Shown piece by piece: positions 12,759-25,029 of a stretch of DNA of 64,000 nt. Both the position numbers and the translations under genes were made by a program. Each line of letters begins with the position of its first letter. Position 1 is the first letter of the stretch. Location of the stretch: NCBI GenBank assembly GCA_963457665.1, contig OY735227.1, positions 47,328,093 through 47,392,092 of the forward strand. Reading direction: 5' to 3'. Source of the DNA: Thysanoteuthis rhombus. Taxonomy: Eukaryota > Mollusca > Cephalopoda > Oegopsida > Thysanoteuthidae. The notes below the pieces were generated by a model that was given only the letters and a program-made list of their open reading frames with translations, was not told the DNA's origin and did no database searches.

Positions 12759-14611
12759 AGACACTAGTACCAAATTATGTTTATAAGGTAATTGGCAGAC
12801 ATGGTGTATCCATCAAAAAATCGGACCTATGTATGTATACAAAAATCTTTCCCATTTCAAAAAGGGAAAAAAATTTGCCGAAGCAGCATTCGGAGAGAGG
12901 TGCAGCAAATTAATAAACAATCAAAACACATTAATAACACACACACAAAACAGCAACAATGTAACAATACGCTTTCAACGTTGCCACGTATTTATAGCTA
13001 AAACTATCTTTGAAATGGCGAAAAAGCGGTTAAATATTTTCAGATAACTTCATAGCTAACGATATCATATACATACAAATAATTAATTAAAGTATATCTC
13101 TATAAAAAAATAACCGTGGATAAGATAACCACAACTGGTGATAAAGGGTATTTTCTGTTGGTTTGTTTTTTTGCACAGAGAGTAGATTTCTCATCGAATT
13201 CAGCAGGCTAAATTCGGCATCGTTATTCGATATGGTGAACCAACAAAGAGGAAAAACTCCAGGGTTGATAGATTGATTAGGATGGAAAACATACAAATAT
13301 TCTCTGTATTGAAGGCTTTTCCCCCCGAATCAATTTATCAACTCAGAAGTTTTCCCTTTTGTTGATTGTCCATATCAAATATTAATTCCGAATCCCTGTA
13401 GAACTAGGCCAGCTGGATTCGATAGGAAAAATAAAATTGAAAGATTCATCCTTCATCCTGAAGGAAGAAAAGACAGACAAGTAAAGATTTCAAGTTTTAA
13501 TTTATCAATTCAATTATAAACAGATCTATATTAGTAAATATGCTCAATATTGTGACCGTCCCTCATATGACATTCAATTTCACTTCGTTCTAAATATTTG
13601 ATTTGATTTGAAACTTTAATACTTTTTGCAAAGTAAACATGTATGAATAGATATAAAAAATGGTGTAATTCTGTTGGTAATATTTTATATCATCCTTATA
13701 AATTTGGGCATATAGTTAATGGCTGACATGGCTGGTAACGATTTGTGGAAAAATGCCATTTCATCTGATAATGGCGAAACTAAATATTTTTTAATGATTT
13801 CTTCTTTTAGGGGAATACACTTTATTTCTAGTCAATTTTTGAAATGCAAATAAAAAATTAAATTAGTCACAACATGGTGTTGGATTGTTCTGCCGATGAA
13901 ATCTTGACATTTGGTTTCTAAATAACCAAATTCGACGTTGTTATTAATGAGAATTCTGCTTTTTTCTTTTTCTTTTTTTTCCAGATTTAGCTCTTTTTCT
14001 GTTCGAGCAAAACCAAGAAAAATATTTTAAATATTTCAAATGTATTTAAAATACTGTTGGATTGTTTTCAAAAGATGGATCATAAATTCAATTATTACAT
14101 AAAAAATCAGATGCAATTAAAAGTTTATTCGGTCTGGTCAGAGGTAGACTATAATAACGTTTAGGTAAAGCTATCTCTCTGTATTCTAAGTGAGCAACGA
14201 TACAAATCTATTGCCCTGGTGGGAAACACAACTATCTTACCAACCAAGTTAGCTGTTTTTTAGGGTTTTTTTTCAATCTCTCTTCATCTCCTCTAATAAT
14301 TTGAATTTGATATTTTCTTTTTTGTTAAAGATCTTCATCTTAGTGGTTCAAATTTCGGAATACAAGTTTTTGCTCTATCCGAAATGTTGGTTGGAGAATG
14401 AGAAGTCAAGTGAGGGATGAGGTTTCCTTTGCAATCAAACAAGAAATCCATTTAATCTGACCACTGCCGACTGCACAGAAAGGAAGCAAGACCCGAGCGA
14501 CATTTCATCTTGTGTAACTCCTGTTCTACTGAACATTGTGGCAAGCTGGTTGCTTCTTTTATTGTTATAGCGAAAGCCAAACAATCGTACGCATAGATAC
14601 ATCGTGTCAGT
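12759..14611. other. No recognised gene
   Basis: AT-rich DNA. Short frames at 12792-13047 (+) and 13087-13296 (-) are unrecognised. Confidence 0.45.
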
Positions 14612-15887
14612 TTTCGAATGTGACGCGATAAAACGGGAAAAATGAAAGGGGAAATAAGAAAATAATATTTTAGAAGGATAAGAAAAAATATTAGAGACCA
14701 AACTCAACAGTAGAAATCTGATAAAAGGAATGAACATGTGGGCAGTTTCGATAGTAAGATACACAGGGCCATTCCTTTGATGGACAAAGGGAGAACTCGA
14801 ATCAATGGACTGGCGGACGGGGAAGCTTCTGAAAATGCACAAGACCTCAGATCCCAGAGATGACAGTTATTGTGTACATGAAGAGAAAAAGGCAGTAGAG
14901 GACTCATCAGCACAGACGAGAGTATCCAAGGGCAAAATCAGGATTGGAGCAATCATTGAAGCAGATAGTGAAGACATTATAAATAGGACCCTAAGCGGTG
15001 CAACAAACAACAAAAAAGTAGCTAACGAAGGAGCAGCACAACAAACAAGGGAAGAAAATAGGAATAGAAAAATTTATATGGAGAATTCAAAAGACGGATA
15101 CAAAATGTCACCGACGAGTGAACATATATAGATGGCTATGCAATGGGAACCAGAAGAGAGAAACTGAATCACCCATCATGAGCACCTAAAATAAATACAC
15201 CAGAACAAACTATATCGAGGCAAAAATCGACAGAACCCAAACAACCATCTCATGTAGAGAAAGGGACTATGAGCTACATAAGCCAGTGGATTTTGTCAAC
15301 TGGCCTAGAAAGAGTATAAAAATAGACACAATTGAGCAACAACAGTGACACAATTGGAATTGAGCAAACGAATGGCATTCCATCATAGTGATAAGTGGCA
15401 CCAGCACAAACCGGAGACAGCCCTAGGAAATGGAAACAACAAATTAATTTGGAACTTTGACTTCCATACTGACCACCCCATCCAAGCAAGAAGACCGGAC
15501 CTAGTGATCGTGGACAAGAATAGGAGAACCTATCGAATAATAGACGTGGCCGTGCTTGCAGACTGCAGAGTAACTCGAAAAGTGAGTGAAAAACTGGAAA
15601 AATATCAGGACCTGGCAAGAGAACTAAAGGTGTTGAATATGAGTCAGGATAGTACCAGTAAGAGATCGGAGGAACTCGGGGTAAAAGGAAGGATTGAGAC
15701 TGTGCAAACCACAGCACTGCTAGGGACTGCACGAATACTGAAAGCCATAGAAATAGCTGTTTGCAATTGCCTAACAGAGGGGAAGGGAGGAAAAATACGA
15801 ATGGAGACTTGAGGAGCCTTGCTGTCACTCTGTCTTCAGTAATAACCACACAGCAGCTGGTGTGAAAATGCAAATGCAAGTACAAAC
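14612..15887 (+). mobile_element. RLE-type (R2/R4-like) non-LTR retrotransposon, 5'-truncated copy
   Basis: The copy starts abruptly at about 14612, inside the post-RT thumb (aligned with 25825 of the copy at 24.9-27.5 kb), and runs to an AAT-rich tail at 15888. Frames give KGMNMWAVSIVRYTGPF, MDWRTGKLLKMHKTSDPRDD, then the zinc-finger interval, and from 15345 a 155-codon frame with the endonuclease core (QARRPDLVIVDK, IIDVAVLAD) and the conserved end TALLGTARIL. Stops and small deletions break it, and the CCHC finger is not intact. The 3' UTR module ending CAGCTGGTGTGAAAATGC is shared with the other RLE copies. RLE elements cleave target DNA with the C-terminal PD-(D/E)XK-like domain. Confidence 0.88.
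15345..15812 (+). pseudogene. RLE element C-terminal ORF with restriction-like endonuclease
   Basis: A 155-codon open frame. Residues about 1-45 match the linker after the CCHC finger (DKWHQHKPE). Residues 49-75 carry the nuclease core RRPDLVIVDK and IIDVAV. The end has GVKGRIETVQTTALLGTARIL. The middle after KYQDLARELK is frameshifted relative to the sister copy at 26374-27015, because the VVPVIVGALGTVPK segment is missing. Confidence 0.8.
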
Positions 15888-15953
<66 letters not shown>

Positions 15954-15956
15954 AAG

Positions 15957-15991
<35 letters not shown>
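15888..15991 (+). repeat. Composite AAT/AAG/AAC trinucleotide tail
   Basis: Runs of AAT, then AAG, then AAC follow the RLE 3' end without a gap. It may be the element's 3' tail, the microsatellite it inserted into, or both. Confidence 0.95.
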
Positions 15992-17040
15992 GAAAAAGAA
16001 AAAGAAGAAAAATCAGAATGAGAGAGCCGCCAATATAAGTCGAATCCAAAAGCATAACCAAATCATTTGGAGATGACGCCTTGTCAGTCGTTTTTTACAA
16101 CAAGATGTCATCTTCTATTCCATCTATGTCGTTGTTGATTCCATATTTCTTGAAGTTGTGCTTGACCATTATTATCATACAATCGGATATTCGTCTACAA
16201 CGAAGTTTTGTGTTTCCCCTATGACCAACTTGACTTTAAGCCGAGGAGTCGATTTTAGGCTAATGTTGAGGTGAAAATTCTTGTAAGAAGTGTAATTTTG
16301 CTCATCTTTCATAAGATACTTTTCCGGGGTCAGTTGAACTGTTGGATGACATTATATATTTGGCTTGGCTAAACAAATCCTAATAATGTGTTGTGGAAGA
16401 ATTTATTTTTGAAAAGTGTGCCACTAATGCAAAAGGTTAGGGAAACCCTGTTTTAGAGAGAAAAACTGTCATCTAACTCGCGAAAGGCAGCTTCGTTTTC
16501 AACATGTGACAGAGACACTCGCTGGAAAATAATCCACATATATAAAACGCACTGTGAATCCATATATGAATATATATTTTTTGTAACGCTTTTAAACGAG
16601 TGCACAGATACTACACTGTAATGTTAGTCGAAGCGCTGGGAAGAGATACTATGATACTTCGATCTTTGGCAAGAGTGAATATAGATACAAAAATATTTCT
16701 ATCATTTCTTACTCATATTAAAATTTTTAAAATACTGTGTTAATTATTTAAAATTGATTTGAATTAATATTTTAGATAATATTCAGGAACGACTGATCCA
16801 AGGCGAAACACACAGATATTACTCTCTGATCTAAATACTAGAGATCGTATTACTCCTTAGCGGAAGTGCTAATCCATAATTATCATTTTTGATGGGTACA
16901 ATCCTAGTAATATTGATGAGAATTGTATCAGATAAGAATTCAAAATTAAGCTTGTCTCGGGAAAGAAAATGTTTGATTGGACTGAAGGGGTTATTTAGTG
17001 AACCTTGAAGAGAAATCAGCAAAATGGCCAACTTATTCGC
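15992..17040. other. No recognised gene
   Basis: No coding signal seen. AAAAGGTTAGGGAAACCCTG at about 16431 resembles the right end of a hAT element, but no partner end or transposase was found. Confidence 0.35.
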
Positions 17041-17041
17041 A

Positions 17042-17096
<55 letters not shown>
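17041..17096. repeat. (CA)n microsatellite
   Basis: About 55 bp of CA with one TA interruption. Confidence 0.95.
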
Positions 17097-19184
17097 GAGG
17101 TGTTGCAAAATATACGAATTGTAAAAGGAATCGCTACTAGTGAGCGATGGTCAGCTACCTAAAAAAGCTGTGAGCGTGCCTAAATATTGACTAAAAGAAA
17201 AGCTTTAAAAAAAAGATGACAGATCAAGCGAAAAATGAGAAGAGGGGTTGAATTTAGTAGTTTGCTTAGTCTGGCACAGGGGCCACAAAGAAGGGGAAAA
17301 GCAAGATTGTGCAGCACCAATTTTCCAATTAAGAAGATTTTACCTTGTTATCTCTACTCGAATGAAAATCTACCGGTGCCAACTACCTCGGCCTATGGTA
17401 ATCAGAAAATACTTATTTATCAATATAAGTGCGAATGCATTCAAAAACACCGTGCAAAATCTCTGCTTTTCAACTGGACACGAACACTGGGCGCTTGTGT
17501 AAGTAGTAATTTTGCAACTACCCTGCGTCCATTACACAAGTGCACTGAGAGAACAAAAGTCTAAATATATGAAACAAGTTTGGCTGTTGTAGGCTCAAAC
17601 TCCCATCCAAATTCAACTCCAAGTGGAGATGATTACTGCAACTCGTGTATTGTAAAGATGATAAATGGAAAAAGTTGTATAGAATAAATATATATTTAGA
17701 AGAAATATATTTATTTGAATAGATTTAACTTTCATGTTTATAACTTAAATTTTCGTTGTTGTCAGTTTAGTTAGGTCGAAAAGACAGCTGGCAACGGATC
17801 ACTTGGTTGAGATCTCGAATTTGGTTCAACGTGACAGGACGAACAGTCAAGAGTTTACCTCCCTGAATTAGGTGAGGATTATTGTTGTTGTTGTTGTTAC
17901 GATGAAAAACATCATTTCTGACTTGGCCTGAATTTCACTTCGGTGATATGTTTTTGAAGATAGGCAGGAATGAAAAGTTTTGAAGCTGTCGTCTAGAATC
18001 TAGAAATCCTTCAACTTTAAGCGACCATGAAGCAATCTATGAAGCAACTGTCAATTATGAAGTAACATGTAATCCTTACATTCCAAGCCTAACCGTATTT
18101 CACCATGTTGAATCTGCCACCATTTATACACTGCAACCCCTAAACTGAGCTTCAATTTCGAATGAAAACAATGAATGCATTATCCCGAGTGTATACAATT
18201 ATGTATACAAAATGTATAACAATTGTATTTCCATGCGTCTGATTTTTTTAGCTCAGGAATTTAGAGAAAATGCAGATTATACATAGTGAAATCAATCCAT
18301 TTGTATTGTTTACCAAAATTTACACTTTTGATCACGTTGGGGATGGTGGTATTCCAAAATTCTTAGTAAATATTTGTTTCATTGATCCACCTGTAACTGC
18401 TTTGCATGAAATAATAAACTGCATCATCTTTATTAATTTATTGCATTTAAGCATCTAAATTATATTTGATCCAAGTTATCAACAATCTTAATATCTTTAC
18501 AGATGCAAGTGTATGCTTATTGGGTCAGGGGTATGTTATTGAATTATTATCACGTGATCTCTGTTGAATCGGCTCAGTAGATAATCTGGCACTGTTCTGG
18601 AACCAAAACCTGCAAAAAAATTGGTCGACTAGCTGCAAGAAAACCGATCTTCTGGCAATTAGATATATAGACTGCATATCGTTGGGCATTTGCTGTTAAG
18701 TGATAGTTAGCAACCTAGTCTCACTGGCCATTGACAGTAAGTTTGGTCCTCGCCGTAGATATCATCAAGTGCTCCACACTGGTAAATAAGTTTCATGAAT
18801 ATCTACACGCAAATCTATAAACACAATGACTCAAATGATCAAGTTCTCATCTATATACCTGAATATGTTCACATATATCATATCCCACTTGGACAGAACA
18901 CTCTGCTATGTATACTTCTATTTGCCTCCTAGTGGGCAGGAGTAGCCAAAAACTATTAGCACCTCAAAAAACTTGGTAGTGGCCAATGATAACATACATT
19001 TATGTACGGGTACTAGTACATTTTGTAGAATAAATACACTCACGCCAACGTAAAGACATGAATATACTTTCTGAATCAATCGAATATTCATGATCATATC
19101 ATTTGCAAAATCTAACTTAGTTTTCATATAGGACAACTTGTAAAAGGCACCAAGTAAAGATCTAACACAATACTAAAATTAAGT
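17097..19184. other. No recognised gene
   Basis: Overlapping + frames at 17235-17564 are unrecognised. A short TTG run lies at 17882-17897. No other structure seen. Confidence 0.4.
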
Positions 19185-19640
19185 AGTAAGGCTTTTCTTT
19201 CAGTAATGTAAGACCGTTCTTCCAGTAAAGAGAGGCTTTTCTTCCAGTAAAGCAAACTTTTTCTTCCAGTAAAATAGGGCTTTTTCTTCTAGTAAAGTAA
19301 GGCTTTTCTGACAGTGAAGTAAGGCTTTTCTACCTGTGAAGTAAGGCTTTTCTTCCAGTAAAGGAGAGCTTTTCTTCCAGTAAAGTAAGGCTTTTCTTTC
19401 AGTAAAGGAAGGCTTTTCATCCAATGAAGTAAGGCTTTTCTCTCAGTAAAATAAGCCTTTTTTTTTAATGAAGTTACTTTTCTTTCAATAAAGTAAGCTT
19501 TTTCATCCAGTTATGTAAAGTTTCTTGTGAAGTAAGGCCTTTTTCCAGTAAAGCAATGCTTTTTTTCCAGAAAAGTAAGGCTTTTGTCTCAATAATGTAA
19601 GTTCAATTGCTTTTTATCTCAGTAAAATACGGCCAATGGG
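19185..19640. repeat. 22-bp tandem array, unit AAGGCTTTTCTTCCAGTAAAGT
   Basis: About 20 diverged units. Each contains a pyrimidine run ending in CAG, and many contain AAAGTAAGG across the unit boundary, so they resemble a splice acceptor and donor. The 74-codon minus frame (19200-19424) is the array read in phase and is not a gene. Its right end meets the truncated Tigger fragment. Confidence 0.92.
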
Positions 19641-19945
19641 TATATTACACTGATTTTGATTGTCTAACCAAATCATCAATCTTTCCATTTCAATGATTAA
19701 TCCATTGCGTTAGGTAGTAATAATTGTAGCTTTCACTGGGGCTGGAACTTTCGTATGCTCCATTATTCTCACTTTATCCTTTCAAATAAGTGCAGTCGTT
19801 GATCGACTGTAGCTAAACGCCTTTCCAATGGCCGATGGCGTTTTATCTCTTTCAGATCACTTTGTTATTTCCACTACAATCGTAATCGTTTTCATTTTCT
19901 TTGATACATCGCGAGCATTACATTTGATTCACGCCTCGAAGCCAT
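19640..19945 (-). pseudogene. Tigger/pogo transposase N-terminal fragment
   Basis: On the minus strand from about 19943 the frames read MASRRESNV, then KTPSAIGKAFSYSRST in the CENP-B-type helix-turn-helix, DKVRIMEH, APVKATIIT, then NGLIIEMERL and a WLDNQNQCNIP segment. This order is that of TIGD/Tigger proteins, which are usually 500-600 residues. Only about the first 95 residues are present, with stops and frameshifts, and the DDE domain is missing. The fragment breaks exactly where the 22-bp array begins. Confidence 0.85.
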
Positions 19946-20439
19946 GGTTACAAAAGTGAATAAGTGAAAAAAAATCAAGCATTTAATGTTTTTAACTCAA
20001 ATTTCAACAATAATAGGCTTTATGTCAGTTCGTTATCAAATGTATGTTGTCCGTAAGCTGGGCGTTCTTGACCTAGATCGTACTGTAATAGAAAAACGGT
20101 CAGTAATCAGTTTATTAACCATTGTACCATAGTAGGCGCCTTAGGCATGTGTACAGTGCACATACGCTAATGTATGTTCTGTAAACACATGCACACACAA
20201 ACTTATACCAGTGTACGTATTCTCGTACGAATACAGCAATATAATTCTCACGTATACTTCCCACCTACATAGGTATAAGAACATGAATACGTACAATGGG
20301 TACAAATGTATCCAATACATTACAAAGAGTTTATTTCGATATATCTATACAGCTTGAAAATTAATTACATTTGGATTTTGGTTAGAGAGCTATCCATTGG
20401 AACTTCAATCTTTGCTGGAAATCGTCTACCAAAACTTTT
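19946..20439. other. No recognised gene
   Basis: May include the 5' untranslated part of the Tigger element. Otherwise nothing is recognised. Confidence 0.35.
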
Positions 20440-20812
20440 ACTCAAATTGTCAACATAGGTTTCTTCAGTTTTCAAGTTGGTCCCACTGACTCATCCTACA
20501 GGCCGCACCACAATGAAGCTAGGGCGCTAGAAATTTAAATATTTACTATTTAACAAATCCACAGTAGATTTTTAGTGGGAGATGAATTTTAAATATAATA
20601 TTATACCGAATTGGTTCCCTAATTTGTGTCTGAGAGTCTTTATTTTGTGTCCACTACCCAACAAAATACGAGAGAAGTAACCCATTCATTAATTATCCCA
20701 TTTTCCATTTTTTCATTTGATCACCCCTACACCGCATACTGCCAAAAGACATTGGTCACGTGATAGTTTCTATCGAGTGACTAACCAGACCTGTTTCACT
20801 ATTTTGACAATT
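20440..20812 (+). repeat. Dispersed repeat family A, copy 2
   Basis: Collinear with the copy at 4375: AGGTTTCTTCAGTTTTCAAG, then AATGAAGCTAGGGCGCTAGA, AGTAGATTTTTAGTGGGAG, and the 3' landmark GACATTGGTCACGTGATAG with TCTATCGAGTGACTAACCAG. Same orientation as the other copies. Confidence 0.85.
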
Positions 20813-21119
20813 TTGTAGCTGTATAAAGATGTTAGAATTAACATTTTATAATGTATCAGATACTTTTGTACTGATTGTATATCTTTTTACAATACGCTTA
20901 CGAAGGTACACGTACACATGCATTTGCCGGGTAAGGGTTAACTTGAGAAACACACAGAGAAAAAAAGAAAACTATATCCCAACGTCACAACACCATCCAT
21001 GCAAATCCTTTGTAGTTTTTTTAAAAAAATTCTCTCATTTTTTCCGCTTTTCTTCCTTTGCCTCTTCTATTTATTTATAAATCTCTTTCGCTTGTTTTTC
21101 TTACTATTTCGAGTTTTCT
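20813..21119. other. No recognised gene
   Basis: A 103-codon + frame starting at 20999 is phenylalanine/leucine-rich, reads from T-rich DNA and is not convincing. Confidence 0.35.
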
Positions 21120-21262
21120 TCGTAGTAGAGTTGAGGTCTGGTGTAGGTCGGGTTGATGAGCCTGTTGCTTGCCTGATTCCATCACGTCATTTCCCGCGCA
21201 GCCGGCAAAGCCATTTCGTCGTCTCAAAGCTTCCACGCCTGATAGTCAGTCTATTAACAGGC
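21120..21262. promoter_or_regulatory. CpG-rich patch with E2F-like and CRE-half sites
   Basis: TTTCCCGCGC at about 21189 contains a perfect E2F core TTTCCCGC, and ATCACGTCAT directly upstream has a CRE/ATF half site. CpG density is clearly above the flanks. No first exon or TATA box could be assigned, so this is a motif-based suggestion only. Confidence 0.25.
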
Positions 21263-21589
21263 AGGGATATTTTTATGCAATGGTTTCTCCTTTTGCGATC
21301 AGAGATGTAGTGAGTCTTGGGTTTTGGTGATGGGGGGGATGGAGGGGCGTAAGGGGTAGGTTAGTGAGCTTCAGTTCTTCTGGCAAGAAGACACGATGCT
21401 ACAATCCGCTGCTTAAAAATAAAGCAGATAATTATTCTATTTTGGCGTCTCTGATTTTACAAGATGATGAATGTATGAATGGCAGAGGAAGCAAAAAGAT
21501 TTTGCCAGGTTGGTGCGGTTAATTCGTTCCAAAATTTTCCGTACAGTTCAAGTCTTATGATTTAATGTTTTCTATATACTTAGTTACAT

Positions 21590-22290
21590 AAATTTGTCCC
21601 CTTACCGTATTACCACAAAAGCCTCTCGAATCAAAACAGTGCTATTAAAGGTATTCCTGTATTGTACCGAAAATCTTTACAGAAAGACCTACAAATGTTT
21701 AAATTGTCTCTTGAAATCTCAAGATATGTATTCTTTTATCCGACAAGGCCATATGTCTTCCTCCAGTTTCAAATTCATCTTTGATCCAGGTTTTTTGGCA
21801 TGATTCCTAGTGCTCCAATTATTGTGGACACGACCTTAACCTTTATGATCCTTAGTGTTCACATCTTTGGGCGAAGTGCTCGCACTTTTTCTAATTTTTG
21901 CTTTTTTTTCTTCGTCATTCTATGGTCTGCTAGCACAGCTACCCCTATGATCTAGTAGGCTATCTCTCTGTTTACGATTATCAAATACGTACTTTTTGCT
22001 TAATTACGGATTTGTCAATTTAAATCTCAAAATATTTGAGCTTCTTTTCATTTTCTAGGATTGCTAAAGTTTGTATTTCTTCCATTCACCTACATTGTCG
22101 AACCCAGGTCGTTCGTACAATCCTCAGTTCATCTGTGTACCTAACCAGTCATATCTGTTTTTATTTTCTTTTTGGGCCAACTTCACTTATGATGTGGTTT
22201 ACAATCTCACTTTTTTCTGAAAATGTTGATTTTTGCTTTCATATTGTTTCGAATATTGATCATCATGGCCAAGAGTAATGGCCTCTGCTT
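21590..22290 (-). pseudogene. Highly degenerate RLE retrotransposon C-terminal region
   Basis: Minus-strand frames line up in order with the C-terminal half of the 24.9-27.5 kb element. They show the histidine part of the zinc finger (VNHIISE), ILENEKKLKYFEI and DKSVIKQKVRI in the nuclease region, VAVLADHRMTKKKKQKLEK after the core, and VSTIIGALGIMPKNL near the end. The PD motif has been lost, and stops and frameshifts occur about every 20 residues. It is an old copy, more decayed than the cluster on the + strand to its right. Confidence 0.7.
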
Positions 22291-22899
22291 CAGTAGGTTG
22301 TGGTTTTTATCCATTGTCGATTTGTATTAAAAACTTGGTACTCAATGCCTCTCCGTTAAGCACTCAGCAAAAAGAGTAGGATTGAAGAAGCCCGTAGAAT
22401 GGTGGACTCTGCCAGTCTACGTCACCCAGAACACACCAAGGAGAATAATAATTGGTATTTATCCACTCATTCTAGGGATAAGTATCAGATCATATTCAAA
22501 TCTGGTCTCTGATGGTTGACGTTAAAAATCAACGAACTTTCAAATCTTCTGCATTCTCGTCAGTATTTTCAAGATCTTGTCATTTATCAATTTTCTCACT
22601 GGTTTTACTCCCATTTCGTTGACCGCTGGTGCAGCCGTATTAACTCTCTAATGGACGTCACACTCTGAATCTACAATTCTCAAAAAGGCCGTTTATTGTG
22701 ATCACTATGAAGCAAGGTATTTTAAATGATAATAACAGACTGATAACATTTAAATCAATCTTGATCAACGCATCGATGTGCAGTCAAAAATGAAACACCA
22801 ATTGCCAGAGAGGATAAAATGAAACCCCCCTAAATGCAATGAAACTGAGAAAAACCTCAATCTGCATCGGCCGTCAGTCGTTTTACCTAAAGTCGCATC
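22291..22899. other. Unassigned, possibly old transposon sequence
   Basis: No family was identified. The right part (22860 onward) may already be the 5' region of the RLE element that follows. Confidence 0.3.
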
Positions 22900-24590
22900 C
22901 CCCAGGAAGGAACCAGGATGAGGTCAAAAAATCATTTCCCGGTTCAAACTCAACTGATAATGGTCTGTTCGGTCACTAGGGCTTGGATAATCCTAACCCT
23001 GAATCAACAGACCCACCATCAAATAGTAGACTCTCAAGAAAACAAAATAAATGGAAACGTGGGGAGTTGAAAACAGACATAGTAGCCTTTTACACTGCAT
23101 CAAACAGACCAGAACGAAACAACCCTGAACAAACTGACAGTATATGACCACTGCCAATATATAGATGCTAGAAGAGTAACTGGTGCAGAAGTTGAACTGA
23201 TTGAAAACAGCATTATTAGCAATAACAGGAATGATGGGAACTAAGAGGGCGGTGAAGATGACGAAGAACGAATAAAGGACCACCATACTAAGCAAACAGC
23301 TGATTCTAGACTTAAGCTAGAATGCATGGAACAAAACAAACAAAACAATGGGATATTAACATTATTGAGGTATTGATGAATGGAAAACTCCGGGAAAAGA
23401 CAAAATACCCCATTTTTGCTCAGTTCCTGAACTGCAACAACTTCACAAATTAACTATCAAACATCATATAAAATCAAGAGAAAACACCTACTCCGCTGAA
23501 CAGATGGAGTAACATTCATATTACCAAAAACAGACAGAACAAAAAGCATGAGTTATAGACCAACTACTTTCTTAACAACAACATATAAGATACTAACGGC
23601 TATCTTGACAGACAAAATACTTGTTTCTTAATCAAAATAACATTCTCTCCGTAGAGCAAAAAGGGTGCAAGAAAAACTTCTACGGCTGCAAAGACCAACT
23701 CCTCATAAAAAAAATGATCCAAGAAAATTGCAGCTCAAAACATTATAATCTCAGCCCTGCGTGGATTGACTACTGCAAGGCATTTGATAGCGTCCCTCAT
23801 CCATGGATAATGAGATCTCTCGAAATTTACAAAATCTCATCCACAATTAAGAACTTTCTCCGATAAAACACGATGGGGAATGAAATCATTCTTCTCCCAT
23901 TCCAATGGTGTAATGAAAATAGACCGTAGAATTTCCCAAGGTGACACTCTCTCCCTTTTTTTTGTTCTGCCTGTCTCTGATATCTATCTCGCATGTATTC
24001 AACAAAATTACATACGGGTACAAAACCTATAACGAGACCACAACCTACCTCACCGATGTGAATGACTAGAAAATCCATGGAAAAAATGATGAGCAAGTAG
24101 GAAGCCTCTTGAAGACTGTCACAAAATAGGGATGGAGTTTGGACTTGATAAATATACAAAAGTTACTTTAGAAAGGGTTAAATTAACCGCTTCATCGTCC
24201 ATTCATATAGATTTAAATAGTAAGATCAAGGAATTAGACCAAGAAAAAAGCTATAAATATCTAAGTATAAATGAAGGTATAGGTATGCAACAGAATAATG
24301 CGAAAGAAAAAATAAGGAAAGAATATTATAGAAGAATTACATTTAGAATGAAAACAATTAAAGTTGAAAATTCTGGCCATTGTGAATGTATGCACTACAC
24401 CCAGCAAACATCACTTTATATACATATATAAGTATGCTTTGGATATGTTGTATTGTCTGTATATGTAAAAGCCCTACCCCACTTTTCCATCCTCTCTCAA
24501 AAGCCCAGACTATCAGAACTTACATGGTTGTCAAGCTTAGGTGTCTGGTTGAGACCAGGCTGGTGACTTACATAAGCTGAAATCAAAGCC
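22900..24590 (+). mobile_element. RLE-type retrotransposon, second subfamily, decayed
   Basis: Frames give the region before the RT (YIDARRVTGAEVELI), then LPKTDRTKSMSYRP at the RT start. A 81-codon frame (23621-23866) follows with SVEQKGCKKNFYGCKDQLLI and WIDYCKAFDSVPHPWIM, the RT finger and catalytic A-motif region. A post-RT frame (24132-24431) has MEFGLDKYTKV and a KEYYRRI segment. The catalytic loop between them is destroyed (about 24000-24060), and the zinc finger and nuclease are not recognisable. It is clearly related to, but distinct from, the element at 24.9 kb. The 3' part runs into an AAC/AAT tail at 24592. Confidence 0.75.
23621..23866 (+). pseudogene. RLE reverse transcriptase fragment
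   Basis: The frame carries the RT motif EQKGCKKNFYGCKDQLL followed by WIDYCKAFDSVPH, where DY.KAFDS is the A motif with its catalytic aspartate retained. It ends at a stop after IKNFLR, before the B and C motifs, so no working enzyme could result. Confidence 0.8.
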
Positions 24591-24591
24591 A

Positions 24592-24617
24592 ACAACAACA
24601 ACAACAACAACAACAAC

Positions 24618-24658
<41 letters not shown>
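24592..24658 (+). repeat. (AAC)n(AAT)n tail/microsatellite
   Basis: About nine AAC units pass into about fourteen AAT units. The tract separates the 3' end of one RLE copy from the next RLE-derived sequences. Confidence 0.95.
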
Positions 24659-24775
24659 CATTCTGGCACATCATCCACACTCACTACTTTGTTACCTGCT
24701 CCGAGTTTCAAGCCGAAACTCAATGTGCAATGAATGCCACTAGACAACAACAACAATAATAATAATGATAATAAC

Positions 24776-24945
24776 GGAAACTGAAGGAAATGTTGAACAC
24801 GGAAGTCGGGTAGTATCAATAATAGTTGGTGCACTTGGAACTGTACCAAAGACACTGAAAATGAAATCTGGAAATAAGAAACAGCACTACTGGGGTCGAC
24901 ACGAATACTGAGGAGAGTTCTGGTAATATAAGATCAGCAATGGCC
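24776..24945 (+). pseudogene. RLE element 3'-end stub
   Basis: About 170 bp matches the end of the RLE ORF (SIIVGALGTVPKTLKM, then a decayed LLGTARIL segment). It is preceded by an AAC/AAT run at 24747-24775 and followed immediately by the N-terminal RT region of the next copy. It is therefore the remnant of a separate, strongly 5'-truncated insertion. Confidence 0.65.
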
Positions 24946-25029
24946 TAACATCCAGGGTGAAAAACTTTACACGGTAGACTCATCCACCTACTCCAAAGTT
25001 GTCTAAACGAAGGCAAGGCACCAGAATGG

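Noticed and set aside
15274-15885. 203-codon minus-strand frame
   Set aside because: It is the complement of the RLE endonuclease region, whose conserved motifs are on the + strand.
16431-16455. hAT-like right terminal inverted repeat
   Set aside because: No left end, 8-bp duplication or transposase found within several kb.
19200-19424. Repetitive protein frame (EEKP, LLYWKK)
   Set aside because: It is the 22-bp array read in one phase; 22 bp shifts frame each unit and the amino-acid pattern follows from that.
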